This document shows positions 23,935 to 36,060 of a stretch of DNA of 64,000 nt, piece after piece. The DNA is taken from contig OZ234496.1 of the NCBI GenBank assembly GCA_965153455.1, positions 11,989,863 through 12,053,862 of the forward strand, written 5' to 3'. This DNA is from Sphagnum compactum. Taxonomy: Eukaryota > Bryophyta > Sphagnopsida > Sphagnales. The translations under genes and the position numbers were made by a program. Numbering within the stretch: the first letter of the stretch is position 1; each line of letters opens with the position of its first letter. The notes under the pieces were generated by a model. The model was not told the origin of the DNA, ran no database searches, and saw nothing but the letters and a program-made list of their open reading frames with translations.

Positions 23935-26900
23935 ATGAGGACATGTATGTTTTACAATGTTGCAGGGTCATGTTCTAGAATTAGGAGCATAGCACTCATA
24001 ATGCTAATGGTGAGTTTGGTGTTTGATACTAATTCTAGCTCATGCAGAAGACTAGTGCAAGGACTACCCTTTCCTGCACCTGATTTCAGGAACTGTAATA
24101 ACTCACAAGGGTGTTGCCCACCTCCCTATAATAAGACGTTTGAGAATTTTTATGTTTTTGACACGACGCTCCCAATGCGGTCAAGGCGACCTGCCCACCT
24201 CTTGGATGATGCTTACATTGCCAAGTATCAAAAGGCATACCAGCTTTTGAGGGCGCTACCAGATTCAGATGGGCGATCATGGAAGAATCAAGCTAACCTC
24301 CATTGTGCATATTGCAATGCAGCTTTTTACTTTCCAATGGCAAAAAGTAGGCTTGAGATTCACTATGGCTGGTTGTTCTTTCCATGGCACCGATTCTTCC
24401 TCTACTTTCACGAGCGCATCCTTGCACAACTTGTGGGTGATGACACATTTGCAATCCCATTCTGGAATTGGGATGACCAGTCAGCCAATCCACCCCTTGC
24501 TAACGTGCTTCCTGATGTTTTTGCAAATGCAATGTACAAAAACAGATCTTCATCATTGTATGATGCAAATCGGAATGCATGTGCTCAACCCCCAAACATC
24601 ATTGATCTTCAAAATTTGTTTGAATGTGAAAATCAAACTCCGAGTCTAAAAGCATCATTGCGTGAGTCAAACAACCGAATCATGTACACTCAAATGGTGA
24701 TAGGTGCACCGATTAGTCAATTGTTTTTTGGAGAACCTTATAAATTGGGTGGTTGGGCTGGTCCTGGAGGAGGAACAGTGGAGGCTAGTCCTCATGTCCC
24801 TGTGCATACTTGGACTGGAAATCCAAAAGCAAAAATTGCAACATCAGATATGGGGAATTCCCAATTTTCTGCATTTGATCCTATCTTTCATGCACATCAT
24901 AGCAACATTGATCGTATGTGGGAGGTTTGGAAGGCATTGGCCAAAGGGAAACACCAAGACATCACAGACCCAGATTATCTCAATACCGAATTTTTGTTTT
25001 ACGATGAGAATGGAAATTTGGTGAAGGTCAAAATATCACAAGCTTTGAACATCAACACGTTGAGGTAAGCTTTGCTTGATCATCTAATATTCCCAATTCT
25101 ATATATCTTGTGATCTATACTTAACAACTAAAATTTTATTGCAGCAAATTTGTGAAGATCATACAAGTTTGCTTCATGAACCTCAATGGATTGTTGTGTG
25201 CCAATTTTTAAAATCCCTCGTGGGGAGGGGGGGGCGACATTCCCAAAAGAAAGAGCCTAGGACAAGGTGGTTGCAAAGTGTGGCCATGTTGCATTGTGGG
25301 AATGTCCTCAAAAGGTGTGCACTTTACCCATCATAAAGCACAAGTTGAACATTATAATGAACCTAAACATCTATGTAGGAAGGGGAGGTTCTTATGCCTA
25401 TTCCCTATGAGTGAGAGAGGTTTTATGCATGCTTAAACCCTCCTCCAACTCTTAAGGAGTAGGTGTAAGATCCCTCCTCTTTTCCTAGAGGGCAATTCAA
25501 AACTATATGATGCCTTCCAAATAAATTAGGAATTTGTTAAACTCAATGGTTTACATTGCTATGTGTTATAGGGATTAGCTTGACATGTAAATGAAAAAAA
25601 AATTATTTTTATATGACTCGTTATCTATACACCTTACACTTCTAGACCTTGACACAAATATGTGTTATATTTGTGCACAAAGATCCATGTCATAAATCTT
25701 GTAAAACAATTTCATTGTTCGTTTGTCCATATATCAAGTCATGGTCTTGGAACCTCAACCATATCAATGTGCTCTTTTCACAAGATGTTATTGGTCTATT
25801 AATATTTATGTAATACTTAGTATTAAATATATTATCGTTAATAATAAGTGATTAATAATATTTATAACTAAGTAGATGAAGAATCGTCAACTTTCTGAAA
25901 AAAATTGCCCAAAATTCATCTTTTGTTAATTCCAATGAGGAGCTAGTATGTGGCTGATTTTGCATAATCTTTCGTAGGCTCCTAAAATCTATCGTATGGT
26001 TGTCCCCGAACAATTTCAAAACAATTCTAAAAACAACTCATAACTACTTCATCGTTTCCCAACTTAATTACCTCATTTTTTAATAACTACCTTATTCCTT
26101 TCCCCTACCCATTAGTAGGGATATGAAAAAAAGTCCTATTTCATTTTTAAGCTTGATTATCTCATTCCTTCATTAATTACTATCTCATTTTTGTTAATAA
26201 CTATTTCCTTCTTTTACCTTATCCACCATGGATATAATGTTTAATACAATTTAAATTAAATTTAAAGTTGATATAAATAATAACAAGATATTGAAAACCA
26301 AATGGGAACATGATAAATAAAAAAAGGTTGAATGTCACTGATAGTGAGTAGCAATGTGGAGCCCAAGTAGTTATAATATCATATAAGTAATAAAGCCTCA
26401 AGGTAATGAAGATGCACATGCTATGACAATTTTTTTGTTAGAATTCCATATTTATTTCAAATTTCAATTGGAATGTTTTGACTTGCCTCCATATTTATTT
26501 AAATTGTGTTAGAATGCAACTAAACAAATTGTTTGTTCTTTTTGTGGAACTAGATACAAGTATGAAAATGTCACCAACTTGTGGTTGCATGACGGTTCCG
26601 ATGCAACTTCTGTTTCATGTTTTCCTACTTCAACTTTGGAAATCAACAAAATGATCATCAACACTCCTACATTCAATACCAACAATCTCATTACATTTGC
26701 AAATTCCACACTCACATTTTGTGTGAGTAGACCAATTAAAAGACAACTTCATGGTGAAGAGGTCTTAGTAATTGGGGGTCTTCGTGTTGGCAATGCAACT
26801 TCTCTCTTCCTTAATGCCTTCCTTTACTTTCCAACTGCTAATAAAAATACCTCCATTAGTTGTCGCCAATTTCTTGGGAAGCTTGGCAATTCTGGTGTAA

Positions 26901-27070
26901 ACTTTGGTCCTGACTTGCCTGATTCAAAGAAGGAATGGCGACTTGCAATCACACCTAAACTGCAAAGTTTGGGCATGGATCAATTTTCTCACATTGTTGT
27001 CACTTTAGTGCAACTAGGAGTACCTCAAAATATTCAATTCAAAACTACTCAAATTGTGTATTTTGAATAA
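23935..27070 (+). CDS. PPO: Polyphenol oxidase (type-3 copper; catechol oxidase/tyrosinase family), two exons
   Basis: Exons 23935-25064 and 26554-27070 join in phase 2 to give 548 residues. PPO oxidises o-diphenols to quinones with O2. CuA ligands: H123 in NLHCAYCN, H143 in EIHYGWLFFPW and H152 in WHR; C127 is placed for the thioether bond to the second His. CuB ligands: H287 and H291 in SPHVPVHTWTG and the HH of DPIFHAHHSNIDRMW (321-322). CCPPPY (60-65) is the usual plant N-terminal signature. A DWL-type linker spans ~350-380 and its tyrosine motif RYKY is created exactly at the splice junction. Exon 2 codes the C-terminal KFDV-type shielding domain (EEVLVIGGL). Residues 17-31 form one hydrophobic helix, suggesting a secretory signal peptide; no plastid-type transit peptide plus twin-Arg thylakoid signal is evident. 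All key residues are intact, so the gene looks functional. Confidence 0.93.
25065..26553 (+). other. Intron of the polyphenol oxidase gene
   Basis: A 1,489-nt phase-2 intron with donor GTAAGC and acceptor AACTAG. It is AT-rich and contains a hairpin-forming repeat at 25398-25462 that recurs at 43.3-43.7 kb. No further exon is needed to complete the protein. Confidence 0.85.
25398..25462. repeat. Hairpin element, copy 1 (inside PPO intron)
   Basis: The arms are about CTATTCCCTATGAGTGAG and CTCTTAAGGAGTAG in imperfect inverted orientation, around a TTTTATGCATGCTTAA centre, followed by GTGTAAGATCC. The same arms and GGTGTAAAAT(T)CC word occur in two copies at 43347-43415 and 43634-43703. Confidence 0.55.
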
Positions 27071-30000
27071 TGATATATTATTTGGATCAAGCCACCTATC
27101 ATATATTATTGATCTATGATGGTTCAATCCTATGGACCATATTCATTAATTTTGGTAAAGTTTATTTTGGACACCTAGATTGTTATAGATCTAATCAATT
27201 TTAAACTTAAGCTAGTACTTATGTAATAATATAGGGAAAATCCTTGTATTGGGTACAAAATTACCCATGTGGCCAATGATCCTTGATTATAAAATTGATC
27301 CACTTATTTCACACAACTCCACATCTCAAAAGTAATTCATAAATTATATTTAAGTGCAAAGAAAACATTTATATCCATATTGCAATTTTATAAAACAATA
27401 AATTTCAATTTGTAAATGTATCAAGTAATGATTTTTACTATATTTTATTAGTTTATAAATGGTTATTATTGTAGTGTTTAGTGTGACGTATTAATTTACA
27501 TAATCTATATAATAAAATAAGTACATACAACTATTTGGGCTTCACATTTCTATGCACCACCAATGATGATCAACTAATCAATTGATGAAATAAATGAGTT
27601 TTGTGAGAATTAAGCTCCTTTTGACTGGAAATATTGAATGGCATTGCATGCAAATTGAATTGAAATTCAATGGAATTCAAATTTAAGTGAATTGATTCAA
27701 ATACATTGAATGGAATTTTAATTCCTTTTCAACTAAATTCAATTGAATAATCAGATTTAGATTCAATTGAATTCAAAGTCAATTGAAAAAAAATGATATT
27801 GAAAATGTATTTCTAAATATCTAGTGTTGGGAAAAAATACAAATCCAAAAAGACACCTTTACATGCCTCTTTACTTGGGAATGGGCTAAACATATTCTAG
27901 TTTGGAATTGTCCAAATGATGAGTTATTATTTATAAAACTTACTTTATACCTTGATTTTTGTGTGAATGGGGGACAATAGCCTCTTAATGCATGTATTTT
28001 GATCTATTTTAGAACCCTATTTATTTTTATGTTTGAAATTATTTCTCTTAAAGTTATAATCATTTATGGTTTATAAACGGGTCCTAGACTTCTAAAATGC
28101 CCAAAAAAATATGATTTATTTCATCAAATACCATATTTATTTATTTATTTAGATTGGAAACCAAAGTGGGAACAATAATGCCACATGTCATATGATTTGA
28201 AATTTTGAAAATCTCAATACACAAGAGAAATTGTGCAATTCTTATGTTTAGGTGGTAAGGTTGGTGGAATTTTTTTTTAGCATTGCCATTTGAAAATGTG
28301 TAATATTACGAACTACATCATTGCATTTGGAAGATTTCAATACCATATAAATTTTGGAATTGAAGCCATGACCCAAATATTGTTGTACATTTCCCAATCA
28401 TGTTTTATATTTTTTCAATATTTTAAATTTTGAATGAGTCCTTATACTAAACTACATCAACATAAAAGTTTATAGTGATTTGGAATGAATAGTGGATAAC
28501 AAGTTTAATTGGTCTGTACAAAATTGGATGATTTTTAGTGCATTTCACTACAAGTATTTGAAGGTTTGGAGAATCACTTCAAATGCATGACGATGACATA
28601 ATGTTATATGACTTGCCATCATAATCCTATGATCAAGATCCCAACTCCTATTGCCATGATTTTTAATATGGATTTAAAAGTGGCATTTTGAATGTGTATG
28701 TCGTCCAATAAAAACTTACATTAAGTAATGATGTACTTTAGTAAAATAAAAAACATGGACTTGGCTGAAGTTATAAAACTATAACATGTTTGGAAAAATG
28801 TTGATTAATTTCATCCCCACCAAAAGAATCTTTATGAAAAACCATGAACCATTCTATTGGTAAAAAAACCATAGAATGTTGAAGGATTTCAAGATCCAAA
28901 TCAATTTTGTAGATTAATGGATTAGAAAACCTTGCACCAAAAAACCCAAGTAATTGCATTGATGCAACAAGTAAAATTCTTCAACTTGTATGTTTTCCAT
29001 GTGTGTAATGTTATGTTTCTTTTTTTTACCACTTTTTGTTGCTTTTAAAGTTCGGTTTTGTCACATTGCAATATATTGTCCCCTTTCCCCACATCCCCAC
29101 CACTATTGCCCCTCTTCTTTCTCTTTATGTCTTGCATGATGCCATTAATTCATAAGTGTTGCATTGTGTTTTCCATAACCTAACATTGACCTTTTTATAC
29201 AATAAGCCCAAGTTAATAGAAACACTTGATTATGATGTTTCAAGGATAATAACCTATTATGGGATTATGAAAATGGGTGTTATCATAGCCTTTGTTATGT
29301 TTCATGTCATTCCATTGTCTCATCATAATTAATGTATTCAATTGCAATAATTAGGTACACATCAAAATGTGAATTCAAATTGGCAACCATTCCATTTTTT
29401 ATGCAGAAATAAATGAGAATTTCACCTTCTTGAGAAAGAAACATATCGAATGTAATTTTACAATGAGGAATATCATTTAGTGAAACCAATGGATCAACAC
29501 TAATCCCTAGGATTTAAGTGTTTAATAATTGATAACTAACTACTAAAGTGAAAAGTCATATTTCCCAATGACACAATATTTTTAAAGCATGTTTATATGT
29601 ACTACATTGATGTACACCCTATCACATATTAATTAATATGTTTACATATTGTCTCTCCAAGTTGTGTTTTGTATCATGGTATTAAATCATGTTTAGTCAT
29701 TAGTGTTGATAAATTAGGATTACTTTTTGATAACAGAAACCAAGTGGTCAATGGATCATGTCATAAATTGAAATATGTGATCAATATGACATCAAATCAT
29801 AAATACCTTTGAAAATTTGATGGTTCATGTTTAAATGTACGGAGATGTCAATTATCATTTATCATGAGAGCAAAAAAAATTATGATGATCATGGATGAAA
29901 TAGAATTGTAGCATATTCCACCAATGAGTGTTCAAGCAGTGGTTTGTTATTAAAAAAGAAATCATTGTTGAAATGAAAGATACATATGTATTAGGCAAAT

Positions 30001-31600
30001 GACTTTATCTATTACAATCAACTACCTTGGTAATTCAATGGTATCTCATAAATTCAATCATGACATACCTCTCACGAAGCATAGGAGGAATTATTTCAAA
30101 AGGTGAATATGATGATTGTGATAGGTCACCCAAGTATGATTGGTAAAACTTTTCAAGGGTCTAGAAGCATGCATTCATTAGAAGAAATCCCCCAAAATGT
30201 AACCAATGCATTTGCAATTGTGCAATTAATTGTCATTTGCAGCTAATTCTAATCGTCTTTCCAATTATTTTGCATTGTTGACCATTTTTCCAATTATGCC
30301 ACAACTACATTTGCAGCTAATGACTTCTTCATATTACATTATAGGATTGTTTTCATCCATGATCGTGCTCATATGTCCCATTAGTTGTAAATGGAACCAA
30401 ACTTAGTTGCACCATTAGGGTGTTAACATAGCCTCTAGTGGTATACATAGGTTTATGTTGGGAAATTTTTGAAAGGTATGTCACATGTACTTTTGCTAAA
30501 TTTCATTAGGGGTATAACGGGGTATATTTCCATGGGTGTATTTATGAAGTTGTATATAATTTTTATTTAGGAAAACTAATTACATACCTACCTATATATA
30601 TATGTTTGACTACCTACCTAACCTAGGCTACCTACTTATGTTTACCTACTTATCTAGCCAAAGTTACCTACCTGCTTAACATAGGCTACTTAGTTATTAA
30701 TTTATTGATAATTGGTAATTAATACATAATATTTATAAATTATTCAATATACTAGTTATTTATTTTTTCCACATGAACTATTAATCAATCGTTTATAACT
30801 AATTATGATTAGTTAATTGATTATAATACATGTATTAATTAATAATTAATTAGTTACTTATTTGTTTAGTTTTTAAATTTACAATATTAAAAAAAGAACA
30901 CATATAAAAAAATAAACTTTCTAATTACAACTTAGTTTGCAACTTAGTTGCAATTTCAAATTTTATCCTATATGTTTTGTCCTACACTTCCATCTTGAAA
31001 ACTATATAATGATAAGGTTTTGTTTTACATTTTTTTTTAAAGGACACATGCCATTTGGGATGACCCAATCAAAGGAGCTTAACTCTAAAGGTTAAACCTA
31101 AAAGAAATTAAAGATTTTAATTTACCAAAACTTCACCTACCTACTTACCTACCTACCTAAATATTGATTTAATTTTGGCCACATTTCCAAAAATGCCATG
31201 TTGCATATTTGTATTATGCAATGTGTTACAATCTTAAACCATTTAAAATAAACAATGAAGATCCATTATCTTTTTTTAAATAAAAAATCCTAAACCTTTT
31301 TCATTTGTCATGTGTCATTATGTAAATTGTTGATTTTTATGGTAATATATAAATGGCATACAATAGTATATAGATGATGAAGCATTAATTAATTGTTGAT
31401 TGTTGAGGCTTGTCTTTGCTTCAGATTCGAGTCTTTTTTACAACAGATTTTGTCCATTTTTTGACCCAAAAATTGGGATTTTTTTGGGGGGTTTTTCTAG
31501 AGTAAATTCAACTAATTTTGCTGAGTTTTGGACCAAAAAAATTCGCCAAAATTTCTATTATAACACAAAATTGAGGGGGGGAAAAAACCCTAATTTAGAT
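27071..31600. other. AT-rich spacer without gene
   Basis: Mostly A+T. A run of overlapping ATTGAATTCAA-type words lies at about 27630-27790. TACC-type microsatellites occur near 30585-30690 and 31135-31160. No exon or transposase was recognised. Confidence 0.5.
30570..30695. repeat. TACC/CTAC-rich microsatellite
   Basis: Imperfect repeats of CTACCTAC and TACTTA alternate with TATATATA (30594-30603). A shorter cluster of the same motif lies at about 31135-31160 and a longer one at 41728-41795. Confidence 0.75.
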
Positions 31601-31639
31601 ACCCATCAAACTCATGGATCCAGGTTTATCTGAAAGGGC

Positions 31640-31991
31640 AAGAACTAGTATCATCTCCTCCACTCAAAAGCTGCCAAGTGGGAAGCCTACATCCTCTCGT
31701 ATTCTCTACTCTCTTTTATCCCGTTTTCCCTGGGAGCTTTTCACGCACGGTTTACCGCACACCAACACACGACGGTGCGCGAGACCTTGCGCATTCCATC
31801 AGTCGCAGTTTGGCTAGCGCTCAACGTTTCGTTTTCTCTGACGCAGACACCACCGCGCAGTTTAGTTTCGTCGACGCTGCTGCTGCTCGCTCGCTCGCTC
31901 GCAAGCTGCCTCCTCCGTTGTACTCCATCTCTTGCGCTGCACTCCTATAGTCGAGCTTCCGCAAAGCTGTGCTTCTTGCGGGGAACTTGCA
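31640..31991 (+). promoter_or_regulatory. Probable promoter and 5' leader of the Psb28 gene
   Basis: G+C rises sharply here against the AT-rich spacer. The stretch contains a CTCGCTCGCTCGCTCGC run at about 31887-31903. No ORF matching a protein family is present. The exact transcription start and core elements cannot be set from the sequence alone. Confidence 0.45.
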
Positions 31992-33993
31992 ATGACGTCG
32001 TCCGTGGCTGCTGCTCACCAGCTCTGTGTCTCTGCCAAACTCAATGCCCCGGTCTACAGTCAGAGGCCGCACCTCCAGCAGCAGCAATGTCGAATTCACG
32101 CGTGTGCTTCAGGTTGTTTGCTGCCTCCCTAGGTGTTGCAATCGCTTGCTTTCATTTCTTTTTTCTTTCTTACTTTCTTTATTTTTGAGACAGAAGTGGG
32201 GTTGTCAAGTAATGCAGTGGATTTTCGGAGGTCCAATTTGGTCATCTTTTTCGCATCCGACTGTTTCTTTCTGAAGGAGCCTTGATTGCTTCGTTGTGCG
32301 ATTTTATTTTTCTATTTTTTCTTCTCTTGGGTCTTTTCAACAAAGCCCTAGTGATGTGCAACTGATGCCTGCCAATGAGTTCTGCCTGCCTGCATGCCTG
32401 CCCGCCTTGCACATACAATATGTGTTGAAGATGATGGAGCATGTCATTGTTGGTTTGTGTTTTTTCTTGGGTTTTGAAACGAGCTGAACATTGTGAAATT
32501 TGTGTACATTTCTTAAACAAAGTACCACTTTCCTTACACCTGCAAATTTTATGCTCAAGACTTGGAGCATCTAGTTTTTGTTTCGTTTTTCTTAGGGTTG
32601 CAGTGAGAACTTAAATAAGAGATTCTTATGACAACACCATTTTCGACCATATCTCTTTTTTTCCCCTTGTTTCTACAAATTTCAAATTTAATTCTACAGG
32701 AATTGCAGTTAGGTACAGCAGTGCAGCTTTTAAATTGATCTGAACACACATGGCATGGTTTTTCAATAGCTTGGAATTTTGGTGCCCATTTTGTTTGGCA
32801 GATAGTCTGCTCGTACTGGACTCAGTTATGCATGAATTGTGTGTGTAAACCTGAGCATCAAAGCTTCTGTTACTCTGCATCTGAAGCTTATCTCAGGTTG
32901 AACAAACATCTGCCACATACCTTAACAAGATCTTCTGTCAAAATATCTACTTAATGCTAGCCAGTGTGGATGTCGCAGTGATCTTGAGCTGAGTGGCTCA
33001 ACTGATCATGAGAGTCATAGTAAGTCATAGTCCAAGCTGATATCCATATTGGTGACATTTCCATGAAATTTTAGGCCTTTTCATATAAGCATAAATTTGG
33101 TAATCCTTTAGGATTCCTAGTCTGTTGAACACAGTTGTTTAGATTGTGTAGAAAACTATATTGTAATACATAGCCTGCTGGTTTTGCAGTGGTTTCTCTT
33201 TTACTGACCTGATGAGTATGGCCATCTCCAGTCCATGTGGAATTTAGAATTTGTGATCACAATGGTTTGCAAGGTTTGTGTTTTGCTGTTCCTTCGGCCA
33301 TTATTATACCATTGTGTCACAATTCCCTGGACTTCAGATGAGTAGAACACATTAGCTCCAGAAAGCATTGTGGAGATTGACAAGAGTTCATAACTTGGGG
33401 GCTCTTCTACAAACGAGGTATTACAAAACCAATCAGAGTCTGGATCTGAGTCAGTTTCTCCATGCAATCCCTGAACTACATCATAGTGCTCAATCTTTAA
33501 GTGTGTGCATGCAGGGTTGACACTCTTCTGCCAGAATACAACTAGTAACTGTGTGCAATCAAGGTTCTTTGGAAATGTAAGGGATCTAGTGGGAACTCTT
33601 CAGCTGGCTGTGCCAGCACTGGCTTCCCACAGACCAATAGTGATGATGGTGAAACCAGTGATTCAGTTCATTAGAGGTATTAATGAAGAAGTTGTTCCTG
33701 ACGTGAAGCTGACTCGCTCCAAGGATGGGACGAACGGCGTGGCAAATTTTGTGTTTGACCAACCATCGGTATTTGATTCCTCACGAGAGCTTGGAGATAT
33801 TACTGGCCTCTACATGATTGATGATGAAGGTGCACTGTCATCTGTTGATGTAAGTGCCAAATTTCTCAATGGGAAACCATCAAAGATAGAGGCCCGATAT
33901 GTGATGCGCAATGAAAGGGAGTGGGATCGATTCATGCGCTTCATGGAGCGGTATGCTAGTGAGAATCAGCTGGGTTTTGTTAAGAGCTCATAA
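31992..33993 (+). CDS. PSB28: Photosystem II Psb28 protein, plastid-targeted, two exons
   Basis: Exons 31992-32112 and 33515-33993 join in phase 1 to give 199 residues. The Psb28 domain spans about residues 85-195: [20 protein letters not shown], then [30 protein letters not shown] and the C-terminal [17 protein letters not shown]. In cyanobacteria and plants Psb28 binds PSII assembly intermediates containing CP47 on the stromal side and helps PSII and chlorophyll-protein biogenesis. Residues 1 to about 80 are Ser/Ala/Gln-rich and poor in acidic residues (start [10 protein letters not shown]), as expected for a chloroplast transit peptide. The start codon is the only ATG in frame that gives a complete transit peptide after the G+C-rich leader. 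The domain is unbroken, so the gene should be functional. A decayed copy of exon 2 lies at 53741-54170. Confidence 0.93.
32113..33514 (+). other. Intron of the Psb28 gene
   Basis: A 1,402-nt phase-1 intron with donor GTTGTT and acceptor GCATGCAG. It separates the start of the transit peptide from the rest of the protein. Nothing else is recognised inside it. Confidence 0.85.
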
Positions 33994-35790
33994 TTGATTC
34001 ATGACCACGAGTTAGGATTAGCTTTATCTGAAGATTCACTTTGAGGATGCAAGTGTTGTTCCATGCAGTTCCTGTATTAGAGTTGGGTTTGTAATTTCCT
34101 CACCACTGAGCAATCAAGCAATCAGGATTACATTCTAGTGTAGATTGTTGAGCCACAAACTCTGTCAAGGACAATTCTGTATTGTCCAGTCAGTTTGTTT
34201 ACACAATGTTGGTTTAGCCAGGGGAAGATAAGCAAGTGCATGATCAGGAGCTGGGATTTCTTTTGCATTCATCAGTTATCCCTTTCCAGTGCCCATCAAC
34301 TATGTGATGTTGGGAAGCGGTGTCCTGAGGTGATCAATTTGTTCTGAGATTTTTTCATAACATCACGATTTCAATTTCAAATTCCAAATCTGACTTGCTA
34401 TCATTCGGTGGCAATACAATGGGAACATTTCCAAACTCACTGCACATGACTTGTTGTCCTTGATGACACAAACCGGATGAAGACTGAGCAAAAGGCCCCC
34501 TAGCTCAGTAGTTGGGTTCCAAAGCATCTCGTGTAGTGCCTGAAAACTCCTGAAAAGAATGTTTCGTACTTCAACAGCACACAGTTGTGAAGAGTTTTGG
34601 AACACCATACTTCAAATGGTGCTGAGATGGTGCTGAGATAATTCAGATGCTGATACAGACTTCGTTGTCAGCAACCAGGCATGTAAATTTTTTGCTAAAC
34701 ATTAGCATTGTGTTGTGTCTCATAAGAGATGCTGTCAAATCATCGGGTCATTCGCTATACTAACTGTTCTCACTTTCTTTGAGAGCTTCACAGGGCTGTT
34801 GAAGTGGAGGGTAGGTGCATGTTGTTGCCTTCCCCATGTTGTTGCAACTTACTTCCATGATAAAAATAAATAGAATATGTGTAAAGTAAAGTTTATGTAC
34901 ATTTGAAGGCTCCATCCTTCAAAGATTTTCATTTAACAAATTGTTTTAATACTATTTTAACCTATTTTATATAATCGGATACTATAAAAAGTAGGATTTC
35001 AAGCTATTTGCAATTGACCTACTTAATTACATTTTGTGGGTACTTTATGTTCAACCTAACAAGGATCACGATGAGTTATTTATTTAACCATGCTTCCTTC
35101 CTACATTGCATTTATTTTTCACTAAAGCAATCTTTATATTCACATCAACAACCATATGATTGATGCAATCATTGATGTTATATCTTCATATGTTTAGTGT
35201 GCAAGTTAAATGGTAGGATTCTTTGCAAGAAACATTTAATTTTAATTATCATAAAATAACTATAAGCCATTCTTGTTGTTAGAAAGCTTTGAACTTACAA
35301 TCAAGGTTGAGGAAAAAACAAGGAAGTGAATGTACCTATGTTTCACAATATCATCTTAGAAAGTATTTCCTTGATGAAAATGATCTTTGAAAGACTTAGC
35401 TAGAATTATTGCAATTAAAAAGTGTTTTGATTCATACATTAAAAATGTTTTGATACATGTCAACTTTTGTTACTAGCAAATATCTTGTAATAATACCTAT
35501 TCAAATCCCTTTATTTAAGAAAGACCTTTTGCCTTAAGTTCAACATTTTATCACTCAATAAACAATCATCACATTGTACTCGTCTTCAAATGCCATTGAA
35601 CCATATATTCCTTCCAAGTGGCTAAGACATAGTAGTACTTCATGTGTTATATAGTCCATGATGGATTTGTATTTTGCATTTGTAGGTTCCTTCCACTTTA
35701 AAGCCTTACCACCATTATTGTTGCTATCAATATTTTTAAGTTCATCAAAACTAATGTGGAAGATATGAACAATGTGGAAAAAAATTCCAT
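33994..35790. other. Spacer after Psb28
   Basis: The first few hundred bases keep the composition of the gene and probably include its 3' untranslated region. Beyond about 34870 the sequence becomes AT-rich. No coding exon is recognised. Confidence 0.45.
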
Positions 35791-35799
35791 AAGCTAATT

Positions 35800-36060
35800 G
35801 AATGTAGTGTTTGTTTTGTGATGTTGCTCAATTGGTGATCATCCATAAGCATATTTAGCAAAACTTGACAACATTCAAAATTTGAAATTAAAAAATCTTA
35901 AGCACCCTTTTATATTGTAGGGAATTGTGATGGTTTTTGGTGAATTCTTAATTAAAAATTTGGCGATTTTTTAAAATTGAAAGTTTGTGGTCAAATATAT
36001 ATTTTTCAATTTTTATTTTGTAAAATGGTCAAAATTTGCCCAAAAAATCATTGATTAGAT
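35800..36060 (-). repeat. Dispersed repeat, copy C (inverted)
   Basis: The reverse complement matches the block at 14640-14885: the same words (GGGTGCTTAAGA, TTTTGCTAAATA, CTTATGGATGA, TTGAGCAACATCACAAA) occur in the same order. This shows the block is a mobile or otherwise dispersed repeat. Confidence 0.65.

Noticed and set aside
27071-31600. Hidden gene in the large AT-rich spacer
   Set aside because: Frames were scanned for family motifs; only short ORFs and simple repeats were found.
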